Shown piece by piece: positions 19,165 through 31,828 of a stretch of 64,000 nucleotides of DNA. This DNA is from Magnetospirillum fulvum (GTDB taxonomy: Bacteria; Pseudomonadota; Alphaproteobacteria; Rhodospirillales; Magnetospirillaceae): contig NZ_FNWO01000001.1 in assembly GCF_900108475.1 (NCBI RefSeq), positions 124,001-188,000 on the forward strand, given 5' to 3'. The translations under genes were made by a program, and so were the position numbers. The notes under the pieces are model-generated. The model searched no databases and was not told the origin of the DNA. It saw only the letters and a program-made list of their open reading frames with translations. Positions within the stretch are counted from its first letter, which is position 1; each line of letters begins with the position of its first letter.

Positions 19165-19935
19165 TTATCGGCGAAGAAAGTCCCCCAGGGCCGCGAGAAA
19201 AGCCTCGGGCGCGTCGGCATGAACCCAGTGCCCGGCTTCGGCGATCACGGTGTGACGGGCGGCGGGAAACAAAGCGGAGATGGCCTCGCAATGGGAAGGA
19301 CGCAGGTAATCCGAACGTCCCCCGGCCAAAAACAGGGTCGGCCCGGAAAAGACGCTTGCGGGCGCAAGTGCAGGGAAGCCCAGGATATCTTCCATATGAG
19401 CCAACAGCACCGCCAGATTGGGCCGCCAGCGATACCCTTCGGCACCACTCTCCAGATTCTGCAACAAAAAGGCGCGAAAGGCCGGGTCGGGCACTGCCTG
19501 CGCCAAGGCGGCGGAGACGTCGGCACGGGTGCGGACCTCGGACAGCCGTACCGCCCGCATCGCCCGAATGAAGGGAGCGAAGGTGTGATCGTAGGTCACC
19601 GGAGCGATATCGACGACAACCAGACGCTCGACCAGATCGGGACGGGTCAGGGCCAGAACCATCGCCGCCTTACCGCCCATCGAATGGCCGATCAGGACGA
19701 CCTTTCGTCCCAAGGACTCAATCGTCGCCGCGACCTCGCGGGCCATGAAGGGATAATCCATTGTCTCGGACCACGGACTGGCCCCGTGATTGGGCAGGTC
19801 GAGGGCGAGGACGCGCCACTCTGCGCTCAACGCTTTCGCCACACCGCCCCAATTGCGCGACGAGCCCAGCAATCCGTGCAGGATCACCAGCGGCGGCGCA
19901 GCGGACCCGCCCGATTCGGCGATGGCCAGACGCAT
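19165..19935 (-). CDS. Alpha/beta-fold hydrolase (YbfF-like esterase)
   Basis: A 256-residue cytoplasmic alpha/beta hydrolase. It shows the oxyanion segment ILHGLLGSSRNW (about 18-29), the nucleophile elbow GHSMGG with Ser85, an acid residue on a later strand, and a catalytic His in EAGHWVHADAPEAF near the C terminus. The HGLLGSSRNW pattern matches the YbfF esterase group, whose members act on short-chain acyl esters; the true substrate is unknown. It starts at ATG 19935, seven bases after the PilZ gene, so the two are probably one transcript. Confidence 0.85.
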   Translation of the reverse strand: MRLAIAESGGSAAPPLVILHGLLGSSRNWGGVAKALSAEWRVLALDLPNHGASPWSETMDYPFMAREVAATIESLGRKVVLIGHSMGGKAAMVLALTRPDLVERLVVVDIAPVTYDHTFAPFIRAMRAVRLSEVRTRADVSAALAQAVPDPAFRAFLLQNLESGAEGYRWRPNLAVLLAHMEDILGFPALAPASVFSGPTLFLAGGRSDYLRPSHCEAISALFPAARHTVIAEAGHWVHADAPEAFLAALGDFLRR

Positions 19936-19942
19936 CGGTCGA

Positions 19943-20302
19943 TCAGAGCCGGAACAAATGGTTGCGACCGTTCAATTGTCGGCCGATATGGCGGCCCACC
20001 ACCTTCATCAACGCGAAGGTCGGCCGCACGAACTCGACCGCCACCCAATCCTCCCGGGCGGCGCGGACCACCGCGATCCCCCGGGCCAGCGGATTGGGAG
20101 CCTCAAAGGTCGAGCGAAGCTCGAACGAAAACCGAAATCCGGGATCGAGACGGTAGGGAGGATTGCGGAATTTAAGACCGCCAATCGAAACGTCGATCAC
20201 CTCGACCAGAGTACCCTGGAACAGCAGGAACAGTCCGTCTCCCTGGTGCCGATCGTCGAGACGACGGTTCAAACCGCTGATCGCCAAGGTGAAGCTCCCC
20301 AC
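19943..20302 (-). CDS. PilZ-domain protein (predicted c-di-GMP receptor)
   Basis: A 119-residue single-domain protein. It has RLDDR (about 14-18), matching the RxxxR part of the PilZ c-di-GMP motif, and DVSIGGLKF (about 37-45), matching the D/NxSxxG part. The rest is beta-rich as expected. The spacing is compatible with ligand binding, although this is inferred from motif residues only. The start appears to be GTG at 20302 with a poor ribosome site. A c-di-GMP link to the divergent GH17-GT2 polysaccharide gene is attractive but unproven. Confidence 0.75.
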   Translation of the reverse strand: MGSFTLAISGLNRRLDDRHQGDGLFLLFQGTLVEVIDVSIGGLKFRNPPYRLDPGFRFSFELRSTFEAPNPLARGIAVVRAAREDWVAVEFVRPTFALMKVVGRHIGRQLNGRNHLFRL

Positions 20303-20548
20303 CGATTGATGAGACCGCCAGTTTACTCCCGATCGCCCCGTCTGTCACCGTCGCACGCGCGCGCGGCTCCGGCATGGGGGCCTGTGGCGGTGACCATGGA
20401 CAGCGGGCGGCGGCTGGGCTAATAATCGCGCTCGTTTCTTAGGGATAAGGACCGCCGCGCCTGTCCTGATCGCGTCGATTTCCGTCACAGGACGCGAAGG
20501 TGGGCGCGCGGTCGGTTTCCTTCACCCCCATTCGGACCCCGCCCCTTC

Positions 20549-23203
20549 ATGCGCCTCTCCGGTATCGTTGTCCTGCTGTTGATCGTTCTTGGCAATCTCG
20601 GCTTCTGGGCGGCGATCAACCGCCCCCAGACCGGCTTGCCCTGGTCAGGCACCATCAAGAGCGTGTCGTTCAGCCCCAGCCGGGCCGATGACGACCCGAC
20701 GCTGGTCCGCAAGCTGCCCTATCTGGACGAGACCCGCCTCGCCACCCGCGAAGAGATGGACGAGGATCTCGCCCTGCTCGCCGGTAAGGTCGAGCAGGTC
20801 CGCACCTATTCGACCCTGGAAGGGCTCGACCAAGTGCCGGAACTGGCCGCCCATCATGGGCTGAAGGCACTGCCGGGGGCCTGGCTCGACGAGCGCCTCG
20901 CCCGCAACGAGGTCGAACTCAACAACATCATCCGGATCGCGCGGGACAATCCCAACGTCGAACGGGTGATCATCGGCAACGAAAATCTGACGCTCCACCG
21001 TCTCAGCGTCGATCAGATGATCCGCTATCTGCGCCGGGTCCGCGCCGCGCTTCCCGACCGGGTCAAGATCAGCACCGCCGAGGCGTGGTCGATCTGGCTC
21101 GATTATCCCGAACTGGCGCGCGAAGTCGATTTCATCACCATCCATACCCTGCCCTTCTGGGAGCGGGTCGATATCAGCGGAGCGCTTGATTTCACCAAGC
21201 GAATGGTGCGCGAGGTCAAGAACGCCTATCCCGATAAGCCGCTGTTCATCGGGGAAGTCGGCTGGCCCTCGGCTGGACGCTCCTATGGCGATTCCGAACC
21301 GTCACTGGTCAATCAGGCCCTGTTCCTGCGCCATTTCCTCAATTGGGCGCATCAGGAAAAGCTTGATTACAACATCGTCGAGGCGTTCGACCAGCCATGG
21401 AAGGTCAACCTCGACAACAACGCCAGTGAAAAGCACTGGGGTATCTGGACCGTCGATCGCCAGCCGAAATTCAACTGGATCGGCCCAGTCATCGAATTCG
21501 AGGAATGGCCGTTCCAGGCCGCCGCCGCGACCTTCATCGCCTTCCTGCCGGTCGCCTGGTTCCTGTTCAAATGGCGCAATCTGCGCCTGCCCGGTAAGAT
21601 TTTCTTTGGCGTCCTGGTCCAGTTCGCCGCCACCCTGGTGATCTGGACGATGTCGACGCCGGTGCTGAAGGACGTCGCGCCCGGCACCGGGCTGATGCTG
21701 GGATTGCTGCTGCCCGCACAATTGCTGTTGCTGTTCGTGGTCCTGATCGCCGGGATCGAGGTTACCGAACTGACCTGGGCCAGCCGTTTCAAGCGTCGCT
21801 TCACCGCCTTGCCGTCGGCCGAGTGCAAACGCTTCCCCAAAGTGTCGCTGCATCTGCCCTGCTATAACGAACCGCCAGACATGGTGAAGCTGACCATCGA
21901 CAGCCTGATGGCGCTCGACTACCCCAATTTCGAAATCCTGGTGCTCGACAACAACACCAAGGATCCGAACGTGTGGGGGCCGGTGCGCGATTATTGCGAC
22001 ACGCTGGGCGAGAAGGTGAAGTTCTTCCACCTCGCCCCCTGGCCGGGGGCCAAGGCCGGGGCGCTGAATTTCGCGCTGACCGTCACCGATCCCGAGGCCG
22101 AGATCATCGGTGTCGTCGATTCCGACTATATCGTCTCCCCCAACTGGCTGAAGGGGCTGGTCCCCTATTTCGAAAATCCCAAGGTCGGCCACGTCCAGGC
22201 CCCGCAGGATCACCGCGAATGGGAAAACGACCTGTTCAAGGAGATGATCAATTGGGAATATGCCGGGTTCTTTGACATCGGCATGGTCTATCGCAACGAA
22301 GCCAACGCGATCATCCAGCACGGAACCATGACCCTGATCCGCAAGGAAGCGCTGGAAAAGGCTGGGCGCTGGGGCGAATGGTGCATCGTCGAGGACGCTG
22401 AACTGGGTCTGCGCTTCCTCAAAGACGGCTACGAATCCGTCTATGTCCAGGACCGCATCGGCCACGGCCTCGTTCCCGACAGCTTCATGGCCTACAAGAA
22501 GCAGCGCTTCCGCTGGGCCTATGGCGCGGTGCAGATTCTGAAGGCGCATTGGCGCTCGCTGATGCCGTTTACCAAGAGCGGGCTGACCGCCGGGCAGAAG
22601 TACCATTTTGTCTCGGGCTGGCTGCCGTGGTTCGCCGACGCCTTCTATCTGCTGTTCACCATCGCCAGCTTGATCTGGTCGCTGGGTATGGTGCTGGCGC
22701 CGCGTTACTTCCCCACCCCGCTCGCGGTGTTCACCCTGCCCACCGTCGGTGTGTTCGTCGCCAAGATCGTTCACCACTTCTTCCTCTACACCACCCGGGT
22801 CAAATGCACCCTGCGTCAGCGCTCGCTGGCGGCGATTGCTGGCATGGGGCTGACCTATTCGATCGCCCGGGCGATGTGGCAGGGGATGTTCACCAAATCG
22901 ACGCCGTTCATGCGGACGCCGAAGATGGCCAACAAGGCCGCCTTTACCCAGGGCTTCCTGATGGCATCGGAAGAAAGTGCCCTGATGCTGGCGCAATGGA
23001 TCGCGGCAATCGTGGTGCTGCTGCCCAAGAACAATTTCTACGACCCCGATGTGCGGCTGTGGTCGCTGGTGCTGGTGGTGCAGGCGATGCCGTTCCTGGC
23101 CGCCCTGATCACTTCGCTGATCAGCGTGATGCCGAGCAAGGTCTCGACCGACGCCCCGCCCGCACCCACGGCCGATCCGGCCAAGGTCCAGCCCGCCGCC
23201 TGA
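20549..23203 (+). CDS. GH17 domain-GT2 glycosyltransferase fusion, NdvB-like beta-glucan synthase/transglycosylase
   Basis: An 884-residue membrane protein with two catalytic parts. The N-terminal region, after one membrane helix, is a GH17-like fold with VIIGNENL (acid/base Glu, about 149) and [12 protein letters not shown] (nucleophile Glu, about 234), and would sit in the periplasm. Membrane helices at about 320-420 lead to a cytoplasmic GT2 domain with the acidic motif [22 protein letters not shown] and QRFRWAYG (QxxRW), then more helices. Such fusions (NdvB group) polymerise and then branch or cyclise beta-1,3-glucans. The product here is inferred. A strong terminator follows, so it is probably monocistronic. 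Confidence 0.85.
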   Translation: MRLSGIVVLLLIVLGNLGFWAAINRPQTGLPWSGTIKSVSFSPSRADDDPTLVRKLPYLDETRLATREEMDEDLALLAGKVEQVRTYSTLEGLDQVPELAAHHGLKALPGAWLDERLARNEVELNNIIRIARDNPNVERVIIGNENLTLHRLSVDQMIRYLRRVRAALPDRVKISTAEAWSIWLDYPELAREVDFITIHTLPFWERVDISGALDFTKRMVREVKNAYPDKPLFIGEVGWPSAGRSYGDSEPSLVNQALFLRHFLNWAHQEKLDYNIVEAFDQPWKVNLDNNASEKHWGIWTVDRQPKFNWIGPVIEFEEWPFQAAAATFIAFLPVAWFLFKWRNLRLPGKIFFGVLVQFAATLVIWTMSTPVLKDVAPGTGLMLGLLLPAQLLLLFVVLIAGIEVTELTWASRFKRRFTALPSAECKRFPKVSLHLPCYNEPPDMVKLTIDSLMALDYPNFEILVLDNNTKDPNVWGPVRDYCDTLGEKVKFFHLAPWPGAKAGALNFALTVTDPEAEIIGVVDSDYIVSPNWLKGLVPYFENPKVGHVQAPQDHREWENDLFKEMINWEYAGFFDIGMVYRNEANAIIQHGTMTLIRKEALEKAGRWGEWCIVEDAELGLRFLKDGYESVYVQDRIGHGLVPDSFMAYKKQRFRWAYGAVQILKAHWRSLMPFTKSGLTAGQKYHFVSGWLPWFADAFYLLFTIASLIWSLGMVLAPRYFPTPLAVFTLPTVGVFVAKIVHHFFLYTTRVKCTLRQRSLAAIAGMGLTYSIARAMWQGMFTKSTPFMRTPKMANKAAFTQGFLMASEESALMLAQWIAAIVVLLPKNNFYDPDVRLWSLVLVVQAMPFLAALITSLISVMPSKVSTDAPPAPTADPAKVQPAA

Positions 23204-23233
23204 TCGGCCCGGGTCGCCTGCTTTGTTTCGAAC

Positions 23234-23264
23234 CCGCCCGGGGATGACCCGGGCGGTCGTTTTT
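23234..23264 (+). terminator. Rho-independent terminator after the GH17-GT2 gene
   Basis: A perfect 9-bp stem, CCGCCCGGG (23234-23242) with CCCGGGCGG (23248-23256), a 5-base loop, and then TCGTTTTT. It lies 30 bp after the glycosyltransferase stop and just before the tex start. Confidence 0.85.
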
Positions 23265-23282
23265 CTCATCGGCAGAGAGCGC

Positions 23283-25700
<2,418 letters not shown>

Positions 25701-25705
25701 CCGCG

Positions 25706-27043
25706 ATGGGTCGCCGCGCCGTCTCGTTCGCGCTGCTGCTGGCGGCGGCGCTGCTTCCCCCCAAGATGGCCGCGGCGCTGCCCAACCCGACCAGCGCCGC
25801 GGGCAATCCCACCATCGTTATCGGCGTGATCGCGACCTTAAGCGGCCCCGGCGCGCTGGCCGGTCAGGACGAGTTGGACGGCGTCATCACCGCCGTTCGC
25901 CAATTGGGCGGCCGCTTCGCCAATCAGGAAGTGAAAGTGGTCGCGGTCGATGACCACGGTTCGCCCGATACCGCTCTCCAGGTTACCCAGCGCCTGCTCG
26001 AACGCGAAAAGGTCGATTTCGTGATGACGGCGGTGTCGCAGGCCTCGATGGCGGCGATCATCCGGACGTTGCTCGACTCGCGGGTGTTCATCCTCAATCT
26101 CGACGCCATCCCGACCGATCTGGCCGGGGCCGGATGCAATCCCAGTCTGTTCGATCTCTCCACCCCGCCCGAAGCCCTCCACGAAGCGGTTGGCGCAGTC
26201 CTCACTGCCGACAAAATGCACCGTCTGGTGGTGATCGGCCCCGATACGCCCCAGACCGACATGGCCCTGGCCGCGCTGCGGCGGACCTGGACAGGCGAAG
26301 TGGTCACTGTTTTACGCCCCCGCCATGGCGCGGCAACTTTCGCCGCAGAGCTTGACGCGGTGCGCCGTCTTGGTCCCGACGCGGTCTATTCCCTCCTCAC
26401 CGGTGGAATGGGGCTGGCATTTGTCCGCGATTTCGCCGCCGCCGGGTTGAAAGCCGAGATTCCCCTGATCGGACCCTCGAACGGATTCGAACGTCCGCTG
26501 TTGGCGGCGATGGATGAGTCCGCCCTCGACATCCTGACGGTATCGTCGTGGAGCCCCGATCTCGACCAGCCGGTCAATCGCCGCCTGATCGCAGATTTCG
26601 AAGCCGAATATGCCCGCCCGGTCACCAGTTGGGTTGTCCAGGGCTATGACGCCGCCCTGCTGCTCGATTCGGCGATGCGGGCCACCAATGGCCGCACCGG
26701 AGACCGCGACGCCGTCCGCAATGCGCTGCGCCGGGCCGACTTCGCCTCGGCGCGCGGCACTCTGCGCTTCGACCCCAACCAGCAGCCCACGCTAGCTCTT
26801 TATCAGCGCCGGGTCGTCCGCGACACCAAGGGTCGGCTGACCCTGGAATTGCGCGGAATCGCCCTGCGCGACTGGCACAATCGCCATATCGGCGAATGCC
26901 CGATGCGCTGGTCCGAAGAGACTCTCGCAGCGCCCCGTCCGCTGAAAGCGACTCCCGCCAGCCCGGCCCCCGCTGCGCCGGTCGCCCCGCCGCCACCGGT
27001 CCTGCTCGCCCCGCCACCGCTCGATTCCGACATCACGGAATAA
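25706..27043 (+). CDS. ABC-type branched-chain amino-acid-like periplasmic binding protein (orphan)
   Basis: A 445-residue exported protein with a Sec signal (SFALLLAAALLPPKMAAA). It has a type I periplasmic binding fold of the Leu/Ile/Val group (TIVIGVIATLSGPGALAGQD; later DILTVSSWSPDLDQP). The C-terminal 45 residues or so are rich in Ala and Pro and look like an unstructured tail, unusual for this family. No permease or ATPase genes are adjacent, so the partner transporter or sensory partner is unknown. It starts six bases after tex and may be read through from it. Confidence 0.82.
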   Translation: MGRRAVSFALLLAAALLPPKMAAALPNPTSAAGNPTIVIGVIATLSGPGALAGQDELDGVITAVRQLGGRFANQEVKVVAVDDHGSPDTALQVTQRLLEREKVDFVMTAVSQASMAAIIRTLLDSRVFILNLDAIPTDLAGAGCNPSLFDLSTPPEALHEAVGAVLTADKMHRLVVIGPDTPQTDMALAALRRTWTGEVVTVLRPRHGAATFAAELDAVRRLGPDAVYSLLTGGMGLAFVRDFAAAGLKAEIPLIGPSNGFERPLLAAMDESALDILTVSSWSPDLDQPVNRRLIADFEAEYARPVTSWVVQGYDAALLLDSAMRATNGRTGDRDAVRNALRRADFASARGTLRFDPNQQPTLALYQRRVVRDTKGRLTLELRGIALRDWHNRHIGECPMRWSEETLAAPRPLKATPASPAPAAPVAPPPPVLLAPPPLDSDITE

Positions 27044-27354
27044 GCGCATCGGGCGCTTGTCGCCGATGCGGCCGAACTGACTCTCGGTCCGCTTTCATCC
27101 TTTAGGCCAGACAGGCCAAGGCTGAATTCTCCTTTTCGGAGAGGTTAATGCTTGCGGACAGTCGAGCATTATTATATTCTTTGAATCTAATTTATCCGGC
27201 ATGGCGAACGGTTTGCCATGCCCCCCGACAGGGAAGACGGGCCGTCGCAGATCGCTGACGCTCTTGTCTTAAGCCTACGACCACGTTCGCCGCCGCCAGA
27301 CCGGCGGCCGCATAAGTCTCCCCCCGCCCGTCACGTCAACCCAAGAGGATCGAC
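27044..27354 (+). other. Noncoding gap with a strong hairpin
   Basis: No gene is seen in these 311 bp. The main structure is GGCATGGC (27198-27205) with GCCATGCC (27215-27222), extended in RNA by a G-U and two A-U pairs to an 11-bp stem with a 3-base CGG loop. No U-tract follows on either strand, so it is not a typical terminator. A smaller TCTCC/GGAGA hairpin lies at 27128-27142. The region between them is AT-rich (about 27160-27195) compared with its surroundings and could hold a promoter for the DUF2892 gene. Confidence 0.5.
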
Positions 27355-27543
27355 ATGGACAAGAATATCGGCGACATCGACCGCATACTCCGTCTCGGCG
27401 TCGGAATCGTGCTGATTATCCTCACCCTGGCTGGCACCATCGGCGTGTGGGGCTGGATCGGTGTTCTCCCGATCGCGACCGCTCTGGTCCGCCGTTGCCC
27501 GGCTTATCTCCCGTTCGGGATCAAGACCTGCAAGCCCGAATAG
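27355..27543 (+). CDS. DUF2892 (YgaP-like) small membrane protein
   Basis: A 62-residue protein with the DUF2892 pattern: an N-terminal NIGDIDRILRLGVGI, one long or two short membrane helices, and the terminal motif RRCPAYLPFGIKTC with two conserved Cys. Relatives are found fused to or beside rhodanese domains, but no rhodanese is present here. AGAGGA lies six bases before the ATG. Function is unknown. Confidence 0.85.
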   Translation: MDKNIGDIDRILRLGVGIVLIILTLAGTIGVWGWIGVLPIATALVRRCPAYLPFGIKTCKPE

Positions 27544-27655
27544 CGCGTTAAGAGTGCTGCATCCGGGGATCAGGAGCCATGCTTCTGGTCCCCGGTTTGC
27601 GTTTGTGCCCCATGCGCCGGTTTCCCCCGACCAACCACTCTCCCGCCTCGCTGCG

Positions 27656-28108
27656 TTACGTTACCCGACGCGCGGCATGGACCATCGTATCGAGGGCGGA
27701 GAGGAAGCGGGACCGGTCGCGGGGGCCGAACGGAGCAGGACCGCCGGTGATCGCCCCGGTTTCGCGCAGCGACGTCATCAGATCGCGGGTGGCGAGCACG
27801 TCACCGATTGAGGATTCGGTAAACGCCCGTCCGTCGGGACGGATGGCAAGGGCGGCCTTTTCCAGGCAGCGCGCCGCCAAGGGGATATCGTTGGTGACGC
27901 AGATATCGCCCCGCTCAATCAGATCGACAATCCGCTTGTCGGCGACGTCGGGGCCTTCGGAGACGACAATCATCTTGAACAAAGGGTGGTCGGGCAGCCG
28001 CAGCCAGGAATTGCCGACGACGGTGACGGGCAAGCCATAGCGCTCGGCAACCCGGAACACCTCGGCCTTGACCGGGCAGGCGTCGCCATCGACGAAGATC
28101 GCGGTCAC
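27656..28108 (-). CDS. YaiI/YqxD family protein (DUF188)
   Basis: A 150-residue cytoplasmic protein of the YaiI/YqxD family, which has a PIN-like fold. It shows IFVDGDACPVKAEV at the N terminus, VVSEGPDVADKRIVDLI and ICVTNDIPLAARCL, whose acidic residues match a metal-dependent nuclease site. Biochemical function is not established for the family. The start is GTG at 28108, overlapping the ppx stop as GTGA; the longer open frame runs through ppx and is rejected. Coupled translation with ppx is likely. Confidence 0.88.
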   Translation of the reverse strand: MTAIFVDGDACPVKAEVFRVAERYGLPVTVVGNSWLRLPDHPLFKMIVVSEGPDVADKRIVDLIERGDICVTNDIPLAARCLEKAALAIRPDGRAFTESSIGDVLATRDLMTSLRETGAITGGPAPFGPRDRSRFLSALDTMVHAARRVT

Positions 28109-29589
28109 GATACGCGGCGAGCCAGCAGGGATTCGTAGCCGAGCGAACGGGCCAGTCGGTCGAAGGCGCGGTCGGGATCGAGAACGAAGGCGGGATTGTC
28201 GGCAGGCATTTCGAGGACGAGAGAGCCCTGCTCGGCAATCAGGCGGGTGCGCCGCAGCAGGTTGGGCGCGCCGCCCGAAAGGGTATGGGCAAGGCGCAGG
28301 GCCTGGCCGACGGTCCGGCAGCGGCGGAGCGATTCCTCGTCGAGCAATTGGATCGCGCGGGCGACGACGGGGGAATCCTCGGCGCCTTGATAGCGGCAAT
28401 AGACGGTAAAGGCGATCGCGGCTCGGTCATCGTGGCCGACCCCCATGAAGGGAAGGCGCAAGATCCGCAGGAACGCCTGTTCGGCCCGATAATCGGGATG
28501 CTCGTTCCAGAAGATGTCGGAGACGATGCAGGCGGCATGACGCAGTCGAGCGGCGCGCGGTGTTTCCCGGGGAAACAGCGGAGCCATCCAGGCCAGAAGC
28601 TCGTCGCCATGTTCGGGAAAGCGGGAATTGCTGAGCGCCATCCGGCGGCACACCGACAAAAGCGGGTCTTCGGCGCGCAGGCGTTCGGGCAGGCGGCGGA
28701 AGAACTGGCCTTCCCGCATCCCATAGATCGAGAAAACCAGTCGCGACGGCTTCACCTCCCGGGTGACCCGTTCGAGTATCAGGGCAGCGAGCGGCAATCC
28801 GGGCAGGCGCTTGCGCGACAGGCCGGGCACTTTTTCCAGCGATTTGCGGCTTTGGGTCGAGACCAGATCGAGCAGGGTCAGCGCCTCTTTCGCATCGAGC
28901 GAGAAATTATCAAGCACGGTCAGGGGATGGTGGGTGTGGGCAATGCAGATGCGGGCCAGGGCGCGCCACGCACCACCGACGGCATAGAGGTTGCGGCCCT
29001 GCCCTTCCCCCAGCCAGGAAATTCCGGACAGCCGGCTTTCGACGATCTCGCCAGCGCGGATGCGGTCTTCGCCCGAGGCTTCGGACAGGCGGAGGAGACC
29101 GAGCGGCATGGTGACGTGACGTCCTGACTTGCCGCCCTGAACCGTCACCAGTTCGAGCGAGCCGCCGCCCAGATCGGCGACGATGCCATCGGCATCGGGC
29201 GAGCCGCACAGCACACCGGACGCGGCCATCTTGGCTTCCTGACCGCCCGACAGCACCTTGATGCGGACGTCATAGCGTTTTTCGAGCTCGGCGACGAAGG
29301 CATCACCGTCCTCGGCGTCGCGGACCGCTGCCGTCGCCAGGATGTCGAGACGTTCGACCTGCATCGCCCGGCACAGGGCGACGAAACGCCCAACCACGGC
29401 GCGGGCAGCCTGGACGCCTTCGGGATTGAGACGGCCGGAACTGCCCAGCCCACGCCCCAGGGCGCAAACACCCTTTTCATTGAATAACGGGACGGGAACC
29501 CGGTGCGCGATGTCGTACACGCACAAACGGATGGAGTTCGAACCGATATCGATGATTCCGATCGGTTCCACGCGATGCCAGATTTTCAC
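28105..29589 (-). CDS. ppx: Exopolyphosphatase (Ppx/GppA family)
   Basis: Ppx releases phosphate from the end of polyphosphate chains; relatives hydrolyse pppGpp. The 494-residue protein has the ASKHA phosphate-binding loop IGIIDIGSNSIRLCVYD (about 10-26) and the second loop ADLGGGSLELVTVQGG, followed by the C-terminal helical HD-like region. It lies 10 bp after ppk1 on the same strand, the common polyphosphate operon. GppA activity cannot be excluded from sequence. Confidence 0.92.
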   Translation of the reverse strand: MKIWHRVEPIGIIDIGSNSIRLCVYDIAHRVPVPLFNEKGVCALGRGLGSSGRLNPEGVQAARAVVGRFVALCRAMQVERLDILATAAVRDAEDGDAFVAELEKRYDVRIKVLSGGQEAKMAASGVLCGSPDADGIVADLGGGSLELVTVQGGKSGRHVTMPLGLLRLSEASGEDRIRAGEIVESRLSGISWLGEGQGRNLYAVGGAWRALARICIAHTHHPLTVLDNFSLDAKEALTLLDLVSTQSRKSLEKVPGLSRKRLPGLPLAALILERVTREVKPSRLVFSIYGMREGQFFRRLPERLRAEDPLLSVCRRMALSNSRFPEHGDELLAWMAPLFPRETPRAARLRHAACIVSDIFWNEHPDYRAEQAFLRILRLPFMGVGHDDRAAIAFTVYCRYQGAEDSPVVARAIQLLDEESLRRCRTVGQALRLAHTLSGGAPNLLRRTRLIAEQGSLVLEMPADNPAFVLDPDRAFDRLARSLGYESLLARRVS

Positions 29590-29599
29590 GGCGCTCTCC

Positions 29600-31741
29600 T
29601 TAGTTTCCGATCCGCAACTTCGGCTTGCGCCCTGGTTGGACCGCGCTGCCCCGTCCGGACAGCGAGGGATAGGTCATGAAATAGCTGTGGGCGTTGAACG
29701 CCCCCACCCCGGCCCGGACACGCTGGAAAGTGCCGTCGGGCCGCAAGGTCCAGGATTGGGCCTGATCCTTGAGGTTGGCCATCATGATCTGTTCGAGGAT
29801 CTGGGCATGAACGGTCGGGTTCTCGATCGGAACAAAGGTCTCGACCCGCCAATCCATATTGCGCGGCATCCAGTCGGCCGAGGAAATGAACACCTTGGCC
29901 TCGCGCGACGGCATCCGGTGACCGTTGCCGAAACAGACGATACGGGCGTGTTCGAGAAAACGCCCGACGATGCTTTTGACCCGGATCGTCTCGGACAGGC
30001 CGGGAATGCCGGGACGCAGGCAGCAGATGCCGCGAATCACCAGTTCGATCTTCACCCCGCCTTGCGAGGCGCGGTAGAGCGCATCGATCAATTGGGGATC
30101 GACCAGGGAGTTCATCTTGACCCAGATCGTCGCCGGACGACCAGCCTTGGCGTGGGCGATTTCGGCTTCGATCAGGTCGAGCAGGGTCTGGCGCAGATGC
30201 AGTGGCGCGATCACCAGCCGTTCGAGCTTTTCCGGCTTGGCATAGCCGGTCATGAAATTGAAGGTCCGCGAGGCGTCGCGGCACAACACCGGGTCGCAGG
30301 TGAAAAACGACAAATCGGTGTAAATCTTCGCGGTGATCGGATGATAGTTCCCGGTACCGAAATGGACGTAGGAGGTTAAATCTGGCCCTTCGCGCCGCAC
30401 CACCAGGGATATCTTGGCGTGGGTCTTCAGTTCCATGAAGCCGAACACCACCTGGGCTCCGGCGCGTTCGAGATCGCGAGCCCAGCGGATATTGGCCTCT
30501 TCGTCGAAGCGAGCCTTCAGTTCGACCATGCAGGTCACCGATTTACCCGCCTCGGCCGCCTCGACCAACGCCTTGACGATCGGGCTATCGGCACTGGTGC
30601 GGTACAACGTCTGCTTGATCGCGACCACCTGGGGATCGCGCGCCGCCTGACGGATGAACTGGACCACCACGTCGAAGCTTTCGAACGGGTGATGGACGAC
30701 GATGTCCTTTTTGCGGATCGCGGCAAAGCAATCGCCGCCAAAATCCCTTATTCGTTGCGGGAAACGGGCGTTATAGGGCGGGAACAGCAGATCGGGCCGC
30801 TCATCGACGATCAGCTTGCTGGTATCGACCAGCCCCAGCAGGCCGTCGATCTCGAACACGTCGGCCTCATCGACATTCATTTCGGCGATGACGAGACGAC
30901 GCAAATCGTCGGGAATTCCGGCATTGAAGGTCAGGCGGATCACATTGCCGCGCCGACGCCGCTTCAGCGCGGATTCGAACACCCGGACCAGATCCTCGGC
31001 CTCTTCGTCGATCTCCATCTCGGAATCGCGGATGACCCGGAACAGACCCCACGATTCCATGCTAAAGCCGGGAAAGATGTGGTCGAGGAACAGCAGGACG
31101 AAATCCTCGATCGGCAGGAAACGGATCGCCTCGCCGGGCAGGCGGGTGAAGCGCTCGATCTGGCTGGGCAGCGGCAGCAGGGCGCGCAGAACCTCGCCAT
31201 CGTCGAGCTTGCACAGATGCAGCACCAGGGCGAAACCGCCATTAGGCAGAAACGGAAACGGATGGGCCGGATCAATCGCCAGCGGAGTCAGCACCGGGAA
31301 GACATGATCCATGAACCGGCGTTCCAGCCACGCGACATCGCCGTCCGACAATTCGGCGCGGGCGATCACCGCCAGCCCGGCCTCGCGCAATTCGGCCTTC
31401 AAGGCGTGCCAGCCGTCCTTCTGCGCCTCCAGCAGCTTGACCGCTTCAAGGTTGATCGCGGCCAATTGCTGCGCCGGAGACAGGCCGTCCTGGCTGGGAC
31501 TGATGATTCCGGCGCTGACCTGACCTTTGAGGCCAGCGACGCGGACCATATAGAACTCATCCAGATTTCCGGCCGAGATCGACAAGAAACGCAAGCGTTC
31601 GAGCAGGGGATGACGGCGGTTCAAGGCTTCGTCAATAACCCTGGCATTGAATGCCAGCCAGGAAAGCTCACGGTTGATGAAGCGGTCCTTCGAGTCGATG
31701 CCGATGGGGGGAAGATCGACTGACTGCGGAATTGTCACCAC
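29600..31741 (-). CDS. ppk1: Polyphosphate kinase 1
   Basis: PPK1 reversibly makes inorganic polyphosphate from ATP. The 713-residue product has [16 protein letters not shown] at the N terminus, and the phospholipase-D-like C-terminal domains with [17 protein letters not shown] (the first catalytic His region) and a second His motif, [14 protein letters not shown] chose the GTG at 31741 (a second GTG follows directly): GGAG lies five bases upstream. The frame runs on to 31855 but that would enter the divergent sixA. It is the first gene of ppk1-ppx-yaiI. Confidence 0.93.
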   Translation of the reverse strand: MVTIPQSVDLPPIGIDSKDRFINRELSWLAFNARVIDEALNRRHPLLERLRFLSISAGNLDEFYMVRVAGLKGQVSAGIISPSQDGLSPAQQLAAINLEAVKLLEAQKDGWHALKAELREAGLAVIARAELSDGDVAWLERRFMDHVFPVLTPLAIDPAHPFPFLPNGGFALVLHLCKLDDGEVLRALLPLPSQIERFTRLPGEAIRFLPIEDFVLLFLDHIFPGFSMESWGLFRVIRDSEMEIDEEAEDLVRVFESALKRRRRGNVIRLTFNAGIPDDLRRLVIAEMNVDEADVFEIDGLLGLVDTSKLIVDERPDLLFPPYNARFPQRIRDFGGDCFAAIRKKDIVVHHPFESFDVVVQFIRQAARDPQVVAIKQTLYRTSADSPIVKALVEAAEAGKSVTCMVELKARFDEEANIRWARDLERAGAQVVFGFMELKTHAKISLVVRREGPDLTSYVHFGTGNYHPITAKIYTDLSFFTCDPVLCRDASRTFNFMTGYAKPEKLERLVIAPLHLRQTLLDLIEAEIAHAKAGRPATIWVKMNSLVDPQLIDALYRASQGGVKIELVIRGICCLRPGIPGLSETIRVKSIVGRFLEHARIVCFGNGHRMPSREAKVFISSADWMPRNMDWRVETFVPIENPTVHAQILEQIMMANLKDQAQSWTLRPDGTFQRVRAGVGAFNAHSYFMTYPSLSGRGSAVQPGRKPKLRIGN

Positions 31742-31828
31742 TGTTTCTCCGATCGAGTGGGGATGGTGTCCCCGCGATCTGTTATATATGCTCCTGCCAA
31801 TCATGTCATGGCCGAGGCTGAGAGGACC

